Part shown: positions 1 through 5,635 of the stretch, piece after piece
Numbering within the stretch: the stretch's first letter is position 1
Layout of the letters: every line of letters begins with the position of its first letter
Assembly: GCA_024276595.1 (NCBI GenBank)
Contig: JAJRWW010000523.1
Coordinates: 1 to 6,444, forward strand
Source of the DNA: Myxococcota bacterium
GTDB lineage: Bacteria; Myxococcota_A; Polyangia; HGW-17; JAJRWW01
DNA length: 6,444 nucleotides
Direction of reading: 5' to 3'
Made by a program: the position numbers and the translations under genes
Notes under the pieces: model-generated
What the model saw: only the letters and a program-made list of their open reading frames with translations
Told to the model about the DNA's origin: nothing
Database searches by the model: none

Positions 1-408
1 GGTGGAATCTGGCTGTTTCTGTTGGGCGTGCTTGGCGCCGCCAATCTAATCATCGCGAAGAAGCCCGAGGCAAAGGAGCTCATCGACAAGATCTCCCCGT
101 ACCAGGGCTGGATGGGCTTTGCGTCCATGTGGTGGGGGCTTTGGGGGATCGTCTGGTTCGTGCTGGGGCTGGGGAACATGAAGTACGTGCCGATCTTCTG
201 GATCACCTTCGGCGCGGCCAGCGCGCTCCACTTCTTGCTGGGCACCCTCCTGGGAGTGGGGACCTTCAAGACCTTCGTCAAGCAAGAGCAGGCGGTGGAG
301 AAGGTGGACCAGCTCGTTGTGAAGCTGGCTCCCATGCAGGGAGTCCTGGGGCTCGTCGGAATGGGCGCGGGCCTCTGGCTCGTGGTGGCAAACTTCCTGC
401 GAATCTGA
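1..408 (+). CDS. Small polytopic membrane protein with internal duplication, 5' partial
   Basis: The frame is open from the first base, so the start lies upstream of the window; 135 residues are visible before the TGA stop. I do not recognise the family. Four hydrophobic stretches can be seen, at about residues 2-19, 38-58, 63-88 and 110-133 of the visible part, so it is probably an integral inner-membrane protein. The segments between helices 1 and 2 and between 3 and 4 are rich in Lys, Glu and Asp. Residues 27-53 and 105-131 align without gaps and share a P-x-Q-G motif followed by G, M, G, L and W at matching positions (11 of 27 identical). The protein therefore looks like a tandem duplication of a two-helix hairpin. 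No catalytic motif is visible. It lies upstream of the radical SAM gene on the same strand, but a functional link is not shown. The reading frame is secure; the function is unknown. Confidence 0.8.
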   Translation, partial: GGIWLFLLGVLGAANLIIAKKPEAKELIDKISPYQGWMGFASMWWGLWGIVWFVLGLGNMKYVPIFWITFGAASALHFLLGTLLGVGTFKTFVKQEQAVEKVDQLVVKLAPMQGVLGLVGMGAGLWLVVANFLRI

Positions 409-422
409 CGCCCCTGCCCACG

Positions 423-444
423 CGGTGGCCCCTTCAGGCCATCG
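423..444 (+). other. Inverted repeat (possible RNA hairpin) between two plus-strand genes
   Basis: An eight-base-pair stem (423-430 with 437-444, one G-T wobble) encloses a six-base loop, CCTTCA. It begins 15 bases after the membrane-protein stop codon and ends before the radical SAM start. No T tract follows, so it does not look like a standard intrinsic terminator. It could be a 3'-end stabilising hairpin or a chance structure in G+C-rich DNA. Confidence 0.3.
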
Positions 445-502
445 GTGATACAAACGGGTCATGTCTAGACCCGGGCAACCAGACGGCTGTCTGCTGGGCT
501 CC

Positions 503-507
503 GAGGG
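503..507 (+). promoter_or_regulatory. Ribosome binding site deciding the radical SAM start
   Basis: GAGGG lies seven bases before the ATG at 515. The in-frame ATG at 461 has no comparable purine-rich site upstream. This favours 515 over 461 as the start. Confidence 0.5.
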
Positions 508-514
508 ACCCCTC

Positions 515-1477
515 ATGGAGGTCCTCGGGGACCGCGTGGACCTCAAGCTCGGCTTCTCCTGCAACAACCGCTGCCGTTTCTGCGTGCAAGGGGACAAGCG
601 CCATCGTATCCCCGATCTCTCCACCGAGGAGCTTCGCCGCAAGCTGGCCGACGCCCGGGAGCACGCCAGCTCCATCGTCTTCACCGGCGGAGAGGTGACC
701 CTGCGCAGAGACCTCGTGGAGCTTGTCTCCCACGCCAGGTCCCTGGGCTTCGAGCGGATCCAGGTCCAGACCAACGGCCGGATGTTCGCCTACATGAAGC
801 GGTGCGAGGAGCTCATCGCCGCCGGCGCCAACGAGTTCTCCCCTGCCCTGCACGGCCACACCCCCGAGCTGCACGACTACCTCACCCGCGCCAGGGGAAG
901 CTTCGCCCAGACCACCCGGGGTATCGCCAACCTCAAGCGCCTGGGCCAGCCAGTCATCACGAACTCCGTGATCACCCGCTCCAACTATCGCCACCTGTCC
1001 GAGCTGGCTCGCCTCCTTTTGAAGCTGCACGTGGACCAGTACCAGCTCGCCTTTGTCCACCCCCTGGGCACCGCACAGCAAGGCTTCTTGTCGGTCGTGC
1101 CCCGCATGACCCTCATCGCGCGCCACGTGGCAGAGGCTCTGGACCTGGGCATCGCCGCCGGACGGGTGGTGATGACCGAGGCCATCCCACCCTGCTTTCT
1201 TCCAGGCCGGGAGCGCTACATGGCCGAGACCATCATGCCCGAGACGCGGGTCTACGACGCCCAGACCGTGGTTGAGAGCTACCGCAACTATCGCCTCACA
1301 GAGGGCAAGGCCAAGGGACCGCGCTGCCCCGAGTGCGCCTGGAACCCCCAGTGTGAGGGGCCCTGGAGAGAGTATCCAGAGCACTACGGATGGGACGAGT
1401 TTGTGCCGGTGCACGACCCATCATCCCCTCGCTGGGCCCACCTGCCAGGCTATCGGCCGCGCCGGGCCAGCCCGTAG
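515..1477 (+). CDS. Radical SAM enzyme of unknown substrate with C-terminal cysteine cluster
   Basis: This is a radical SAM protein of 320 residues if it starts at 515, or 338 if it starts at the weaker ATG at 461. Numbered from 515, the CxxxCxxC motif that binds the SAM-cleaving [4Fe-4S] cluster is C16, C20 and C23, in a segment reading CNNRCRFCVQG. A GGE motif for SAM amino-group binding is at 58-60, in FTGGEVTL. Further conserved-looking blocks are QTNGR (about 86-90) and SPALHGH (about 109-115). The C-terminal end carries C227 (in IPPCFLPG) and C271, C274 and C280, followed by a GPWREYPEHYGWDEF stretch. Four such cysteines could ligate an auxiliary Fe-S cluster, as in SPASM or twitch-type enzymes, but that is inference. 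The fold is that of the MoaA/PqqE-like superfamily; the reaction is unknown. No RiPP precursor gene is visible beside it. It converges on rnz with an 11-base gap. Confidence 0.9.
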   Translation: MEVLGDRVDLKLGFSCNNRCRFCVQGDKRHRIPDLSTEELRRKLADAREHASSIVFTGGEVTLRRDLVELVSHARSLGFERIQVQTNGRMFAYMKRCEELIAAGANEFSPALHGHTPELHDYLTRARGSFAQTTRGIANLKRLGQPVITNSVITRSNYRHLSELARLLLKLHVDQYQLAFVHPLGTAQQGFLSVVPRMTLIARHVAEALDLGIAAGRVVMTEAIPPCFLPGRERYMAETIMPETRVYDAQTVVESYRNYRLTEGKAKGPRCPECAWNPQCEGPWREYPEHYGWDEFVPVHDPSSPRWAHLPGYRPRRASP

Positions 1478-1488
1478 CAGGGCGTTCC

Positions 1489-2433
1489 TCAGCGGTCCTG
1501 GAGCTTCACCTCAAAGCGCTCGCACTCACGACCCCGGCGCACGTTGGGAGCCACCTCCCTGGCAACCTGGTCCACCTGGCGGGCCTGCCTGCTGTCGTAC
1601 CGCGGGCTGAGGTGCACCAGGATGGTCTCTCTGGCTCCCGACCTGCCGGCGATCCTGGCGGAGTCCACCACGGTGAGGTGACGCTTTGCCTGGGCCTCGG
1701 CAGAGTGCTCGGGCAAGAACATCCCCTCCAGGAACGCGAGGTCCACGTCCCTCAGCACATGGTAGAGGTTCTTGCAGGGGGCTGTGTCCGTGCAAAAGGC
1801 CACGTGCCGCCCTCGCCTCGGGGGGCCCAGCACCTCTCCCGGCTCCACCACCCGGCCCCCTGGCAAGGTCACCCTCTCCCCTGCCTGCAGCTTCCCGTAG
1901 AGGGGGCCGGGGGGGATCTCGAGGGCGCGCGCCCGCTCCAGGCTGAACTTCCCCGGGCGCATGCGCTCCTCCAGGCGATATCCCAGGCAGAACACCGAGT
2001 GGCGCAGGGGAAGGTAGCGCAGGGAGATGAGCTCGTCCTGGTAGGCCAGGAGGGGCTTGCCTGCCCCCCTCTCGCCCGGCTCCAGCTCCACGAAGTCCAG
2101 GCGAAAGGTGATGCGGCAAGCCAGGTCCCTGATGACGTCCCGGGTGAAGCGCTCTATCCCCCTAGGCCCCACGATGGTCAACGGGCTGGCCTCCTCCATC
2201 TGGGAGCGCATCATGAGCACCCCCGGCAGGCCCAGGCAGTGGTCAGCGTGCAGGTGGGTAATGGCCACCAGGCGCAGGGCCCTCATGCCCACGTGCTGAG
2301 CCTTGTAGGGGACCTGGGTCCCCTCCCCGCAGTCGAGCAGGTAGACCGCACCCCCGGTCCTGACCGCCACCGCGGTCAAGGGTCGTCCGGGCATGGGCAT
2401 CATGCCCCCTGTGCCGAGCAGCACACACTCCAT
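1489..2433 (-). CDS. rnz: Ribonuclease Z (tRNA 3'-end processing endonuclease)
   Basis: This 314-residue protein matches the usual bacterial RNase Z length. It is a cytoplasmic zinc-dependent metallo-beta-lactamase-fold nuclease that cuts tRNA precursors just after the discriminator base, mainly where CCA is not encoded. The start LLGTGG (5-10) is typical. The zinc motif HLHADH is at 60-65, with further expected ligands at H145 (LRHSVFCLGYR), D216 (CTDT) and H274 (HLSPRY). H252 lies in RHLTVVDSA, where many relatives have HST. The PPGPLYGKLQAGE segment (174-186) fits the substrate-binding flexible arm region of this family. The ATG at 2433 is preceded by GGAAGGG, which supports the start. It is the last minus-strand gene here, 104 bases after the protease gene, and ends 11 bases from the convergent radical SAM gene. 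Identification is firm. Confidence 0.96.
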   Translation of the reverse strand: MECVLLGTGGMMPMPGRPLTAVAVRTGGAVYLLDCGEGTQVPYKAQHVGMRALRLVAITHLHADHCLGLPGVLMMRSQMEEASPLTIVGPRGIERFTRDVIRDLACRITFRLDFVELEPGERGAGKPLLAYQDELISLRYLPLRHSVFCLGYRLEERMRPGKFSLERARALEIPPGPLYGKLQAGERVTLPGGRVVEPGEVLGPPRRGRHVAFCTDTAPCKNLYHVLRDVDLAFLEGMFLPEHSAEAQAKRHLTVVDSARIAGRSGARETILVHLSPRYDSRQARQVDQVAREVAPNVRRGRECERFEVKLQDR

Positions 2434-2438
2434 GGGGA

Positions 2439-2445
2439 CCCTTCC
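2439..2445 (-). promoter_or_regulatory. Ribosome binding site of rnz
   Basis: The coding strand reads GGAAGGG five bases before the ATG of rnz. This is a good Shine-Dalgarno match and supports the chosen start. Confidence 0.55.
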
Positions 2446-2537
2446 TAGGGGCTACTACGTCCCGCGTCAAGCCCCACAACAGGGATGCTGGAGCCCGTCG
2501 TCCACGCGGGCCCACGGGTCGCCAGCACCTCAGCCGA

Positions 2538-4160
2538 TCAAGGAATCTTCGCCGAGGTCCGCGGCAGCCGGGTGGGCCGCCCCCGCCGACAGGTGGTTCT
2601 CAGCACACGGAGGGTGTGGCTGGTCTTGATCTCGTCGTTGTGCCGGGCAACCACATTGATGACGTTGGCCCCCTCCCACAGGGGAACCACAGCCTTGAAG
2701 GGCAGGCTCCCGCCGGTGGCCAGGCGGTTGGCGCGGTAGAAGATCTTGTTTGAGTCCACACCGATGATGCGACTGTGGTCTGCCGAACGTAGCAGCCGAG
2801 TCACCGAGATGTACACGTCGCTCACCCTCGTCTTGTGCCGAGCCAGACCCGAGATGGTGATCTGCCCGGCCGAGGTGACCTCGGCGACCTTGGAGATGGT
2901 TATCTTGGGCGCTGAGGGGAGCCAGCTCCAGGAGAGCGTCGGCCTGGGGCGCCCTCGCCTGACCCGCACCATGTCCGACACCCGTACGAACCCCGTGGAT
3001 CTCCGGCCCAGGCGGATCCGGTAGTGGCCGCTGGGGGTGTTGTCGTCGCGAGCCTCCACCGCGAATCGGGCCCTGGCGGGGGCCAGGCCAATGACCCTCT
3101 CCTGGCGCGGAGACTGGTACACCGGCACCCCATCCCGCTTCGGTCGAAAAAGCCCCCGAGCCCGAGCCGGCCCCGCCGCCGCCGGCGCGATCTTCAGCTT
3201 CAGGACCTCACTCACGGATCTGCCCATTGTGCAGTCCCCCACAGAGAGCTTCAGCTTGACCTTCGGCAGGGGCATGCGTTGCATCACCTTGAAGTCCAGG
3301 GTGAGCACCCTGGTGGCCCCGGGCTTGAGCCCGGTCAGGGCGTACAGCCCCTTCCCCACCGTCACCGCGTCCCCGGAGAGGGACTTGAGGCGCAGGTAGG
3401 TCTCCTCTGCGGCGCCCTTGCCCACGTTCTTCACCTGGACCCTGAGCCGCACCGACTCACCGGGCTGAAGCTGGCCGTCGCCGTTTCCCACCACATCATC
3501 TAGCATCTGCCAAGTGTAGACAAAGCGCGGCTTGGGGCGCTCCGCCACGCGCAGCAGGGAGCAGATGGGGGGCGGCGGGGCACCGTTGGCCGCAAACAGC
3601 TTGATGGAGACGTCGTCCGCACGGGCGCTGAGGCCCTTGCGCAGCTTCACCGTGAGGGCGACCCTTCGCTCGGCGCCGGGGGCGATCTTGCCAAAAAACA
3701 GCTCCCTGTGCTGCAGCGGAGTGTAGGTGGAGTAAAGGAGCCCACGCACCCGGTAGGCAACCCCGGCGCCGGCGGCGTTCTTCACGGTGACAGCTATCTT
3801 GAGGGGCTTGCCGGCCTCCGCCTTCCCCGCGGAGCCCACCGAGAGCGAGGCGCTCAGGGCCGGACGAGCGCCCCCCGCTGGCGCCGGAGACCAGTCCACC
3901 CCAACAACTTTCTTGAGCTGGCGGGCGATCTTGGAGCCCTGCACCCGCTGCTCGCTGGCGAGCAGGCGGCGCACCCCGGCCAGCAGGCGCCTGCGACTCG
4001 CGGAGTGGGTGGAGCGCACCACCTTGGAAGCCAGCTTGATGGGGTAGTCCAGGAAGAAGACGTCCGGGTCGGGCCTCGCCTCGAAGCCCGGACCGGCGCC
4101 GCAGGGCTCGCACCTGAACCCGAGAGGGCGGGCGTCCCGCATGTGATAGATGCGGCGCTG
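2538..4160 (-). CDS. C-terminal half of the S41 protease: linker, CARDB-like, SH3-like and Ig-like domains, separated by a frameshift
   Basis: This frame continues the protease after the poly-C tract. It has an internal ATG at 4142 but no ribosome binding site there, so it is unlikely to start independently. Numbered from that ATG (534 residues), DPDVFFLDYPIKLA (25-38) resembles the segment after the catalytic domain in extended S41 proteases. Residues about 95-200 and 206-320 look like two CARDB-type beta-sandwich modules; the second begins GNGDGQLQPGESVRL and contains VKNVGKG. Residues about 338-395 resemble a bacterial SH3-like domain (VPVYQSP, GHYRIRLG, TGFVRVSD). Residues about 411-515 look like an Ig-like module with KIFYRANR and VPLWEGANVINVVAR. 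These are probably periplasmic or surface binding modules, assigned from sequence feel rather than a profile search. A CxxC pair is at 11-14. The tail ends in a basic stretch at TGA 2538. The N-terminal half is described at 3496-5598. Confidence 0.8.
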   Translation of the reverse strand, partial: QRRIYHMRDARPLGFRCEPCGAGPGFEARPDPDVFFLDYPIKLASKVVRSTHSASRRRLLAGVRRLLASEQRVQGSKIARQLKKVVGVDWSPAPAGGARPALSASLSVGSAGKAEAGKPLKIAVTVKNAAGAGVAYRVRGLLYSTYTPLQHRELFFGKIAPGAERRVALTVKLRKGLSARADDVSIKLFAANGAPPPPICSLLRVAERPKPRFVYTWQMLDDVVGNGDGQLQPGESVRLRVQVKNVGKGAAEETYLRLKSLSGDAVTVGKGLYALTGLKPGATRVLTLDFKVMQRMPLPKVKLKLSVGDCTMGRSVSEVLKLKIAPAAAGPARARGLFRPKRDGVPVYQSPRQERVIGLAPARARFAVEARDDNTPSGHYRIRLGRRSTGFVRVSDMVRVRRGRPRPTLSWSWLPSAPKITISKVAEVTSAGQITISGLARHKTRVSDVYISVTRLLRSADHSRIIGVDSNKIFYRANRLATGGSLPFKAVVPLWEGANVINVVARHNDEIKTSHTLRVLRTTCRRGRPTRLPRTSAKIP

Positions 4161-5598
4161 GGGGGGGGGCCCGGAGCGCCAGGCTGGCCCGCCTCAGAGA
4201 GCAGGAGCGGTCTCCCTCACGCACCAACTGCTGCCCCACGCTGAAGTAGTCCACCCGGCCCTTCTTGACGGTGACCGGCTTCAGCTCGATGTCAGGGATC
4301 ACGCCGATCCCCTGGATCGAGCGGTCACCGGGGGTGAGATACTGGGCGATTGTGACCTTGAAACCAGAGCGGTCGCGGTTGGGGTAGATCACCTGCACCG
4401 AGCCCTTTCCGTAGGTGCGCTCGCCGATGATCACCGCCCGGTCCAGGTTCTTCAAGGCCCCCGCCACTATCTCCGAGGCGCTGGCCGTTCCCGCGTCCAC
4501 CAGCACGACCAGGGGCATCTTGCCCACGAGGGTGCGCCTCCAGTTGGCGCGGCTCTCCCGCCGCTTGATTCCGTGCTCAACCGTGGTGACGATGGTGCCC
4601 GAGTACAGGAAGGCGTCCGCCACGTCGATGGCCCGGGAGAGCAGCCCACCGCCGTTGCCGCGAAGGTCCAGCACCACCCCCTTCATGCCGCGCCCCTTGA
4701 GGGTCTGGAGGGCCAGGCGCAGCTCCCAGCCGGTGGATGTCTGGAAGCTCTTGACCTTGAAGTAGCCCACGGACCCGGCGAGCATCCGGTAGTCCACAGC
4801 ACGGATGCGGATCCGAGCGCGCTCGATTACGTACCGCCTGGGCTTGCCCACCCCCTTGCGCTTGACCCAGACGCGCACCTTCGAGCCGGGGCGGCCACGG
4901 AGGCGCTTCACCGCCTCGTTCAGCGTCAGGTTCAGGGTGGACTCGCGCTCAATGCGGACGATCTGGTCGCCAGCCTTCAGGCCCGCCTTGGCCGCGGGGG
5001 TGCCGGGCAGCGGCTTTACAACCGTGAGCACCTGGGGATGCCCGCAGCGGCTGATGGTGATCCCCAGACCGCCGAAGGACCCGCTGGTGTGGATCTGCAT
5101 CTCGCCGAAGAACTCCGGCCTGAGCAGCACCGAGTGGCAGTCCAGCGTCTTGAGCACTCCGTCCACCGCCGCGTACTCCACGTCTCGCCGCTTTGTGTGG
5201 CTGTGCAGGTGGGCGTCCATGAACCGAAAAACCCCACGCAGCGCGGTGGAGAGCGCCCAGGGGCTGTCGATCTTCTCCAGGGAGAAGGTACGCACCGCCT
5301 TGTCCACCTGCACCTCCACGCGGTCTCGCCCCTTCACGCGAACGATCACCTCGGGCACGTCCTGCTGGATCTCCAGCAGAGCCTTGCGGAACATCTTGCG
5401 GGGATCCAACCGCCTGGGCTCCACGTACCTGGTTCGAATCTTGGAGAGCACGTTGTTGAGCACGCGCATCTTCACCAGGTCGTACTTGCCCTTGGGCTGC
5501 CGGGCACAAGCTGTCTCGGGGGGAACCAGCAGCACTCCCGCCAGGACGACGAGCGCAGCAGTCTGCAGGAAACGGAGCCAACGTGAAGGTGAGATCAT
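3496..5598 (-). CDS. Secreted S41-family C-terminal processing protease (CtpA/Prc type), frameshifted
   Basis: This is a serine protease that cleaves near C termini of exported proteins. From ATG 5598, residues 1-32 form a signal peptide: a basic start, a hydrophobic core at about 12-25, and a likely cut after ACA. Residues 40-165 are the helical N-terminal region. A PDZ domain spans about 170-250 (GLGITI, PAAKAGLKAGDQIV). The peptidase core follows, with VVLDLRGNGGG (308-318), the catalytic serine S373 in GTASASEI, and the catalytic lysine K398 in YGKGSVQ. The 25-residue spacing matches known Ser-Lys dyads. A TTG at 5604 is also possible, but GAGGA six bases before 5598 favours the ATG. Genuine sequence ends at about residue 477, at the C10 tract (4160-4169). 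Past it the literal frame runs to a stop at 3496 through some 220 residues rich in Arg, Gly, Pro and Ala that resemble nothing, while the real continuation is in another frame (2538-4160). The corrected protein would have about 1019 residues. Confidence 0.88.
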   Translation of the reverse strand: MISPSRWLRFLQTAALVVLAGVLLVPPETACARQPKGKYDLVKMRVLNNVLSKIRTRYVEPRRLDPRKMFRKALLEIQQDVPEVIVRVKGRDRVEVQVDKAVRTFSLEKIDSPWALSTALRGVFRFMDAHLHSHTKRRDVEYAAVDGVLKTLDCHSVLLRPEFFGEMQIHTSGSFGGLGITISRCGHPQVLTVVKPLPGTPAAKAGLKAGDQIVRIERESTLNLTLNEAVKRLRGRPGSKVRVWVKRKGVGKPRRYVIERARIRIRAVDYRMLAGSVGYFKVKSFQTSTGWELRLALQTLKGRGMKGVVLDLRGNGGGLLSRAIDVADAFLYSGTIVTTVEHGIKRRESRANWRRTLVGKMPLVVLVDAGTASASEIVAGALKNLDRAVIIGERTYGKGSVQVIYPNRDRSGFKVTIAQYLTPGDRSIQGIGVIPDIELKPVTVKKGRVDYFSVGQQLVREGDRSCSLRRASLALRAPPPAPHLSHAGRPPSRVQVRALRRRSGLRGEARPGRLLPGLPHQAGFQGGALHPLRESQAPAGRGAPPARQRAAGAGLQDRPPAQESCWGGLVSGASGGRSSGPERLALGGLRGEGGGRQAPQDSCHREERRRRRGCLPGAWAPLLHLHSAAAQGAVFWQDRPRRRAKGRPHGEAAQGPQRPCGRRLHQAVCGQRCPAAPHLLPAARGGAPQAALCLHLADAR
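4160..4169 (-). repeat. Homopolymer of ten C (coding strand) at the protease frameshift
   Basis: The plus strand carries ten consecutive G at 4160-4169. The upstream coding frame reads into the run as gCC CCC CCC CCa and loses the family-like sequence. The downstream family-like frame needs the run to end as Cag. Nine C (or twelve) would join the two frames; ten do not. The downstream frame has a TGA 24 coding bases before the run, so the switch must occur within that short span or in the run itself. Confidence 0.9.
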
Positions 5599-5604
5599 GG
5601 ACAA

Positions 5605-5609
5605 TCCTC
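5605..5609 (-). promoter_or_regulatory. Ribosome binding site of the S41 protease gene
   Basis: GAGGA on the coding strand sits six bases before ATG 5598. It directly abuts the alternative TTG at 5604, which is too close for that start, so the ATG is preferred. Confidence 0.55.
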
Positions 5610-5635
5610 AGGTTGCGAGAGGTGCCTCGGGACAC

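Noticed and set aside
409..514. Short RiPP precursor peptide gene next to the radical SAM gene
   Set aside because: The interval holds no short frame with a start, ribosome binding site and peptide-like sequence.
434..1414. Minus-strand open frame of 326 codons opposite the radical SAM gene
   Set aside because: The plus strand encodes clear radical SAM motifs. The antisense product is Gly, Val and His rich without motifs.
1478..1488. Possible bidirectional terminator between the convergent radical SAM and rnz genes
   Set aside because: The gap is only 11 bases and shows no inverted repeat or T tract.
1390..2448. Plus-strand open frame of 352 codons opposite rnz
   Set aside because: It is fully antisense to a secure RNase Z gene, overlaps the end of the radical SAM gene, and shows no protein-like motif.
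2442..2470. Promoter-like TTGACG, 17 bases, TAGGAA on the minus strand before rnz
   Set aside because: The -35 match and spacing are good, but the -10 box is poor and overlaps the ribosome binding site, so transcription would start at or next to the ATG and lose that site. Not strong enough to call.
2538..4142. Independent secreted or cytoplasmic protein starting at ATG 4142
   Set aside because: No ribosome binding site and no signal peptide precede this ATG, and the sequence continues the S41 protease pattern, so it is better read as the frameshifted C-terminal half.
4150..5586. Long plus-strand open frame of 478 codons opposite the protease gene
   Set aside because: It lies antisense to a well-supported S41 peptidase domain, is low-complexity with many His, Gly, Leu and Pro, and has no recognisable motif. 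Long antisense open frames are common in G+C-rich coding DNA.
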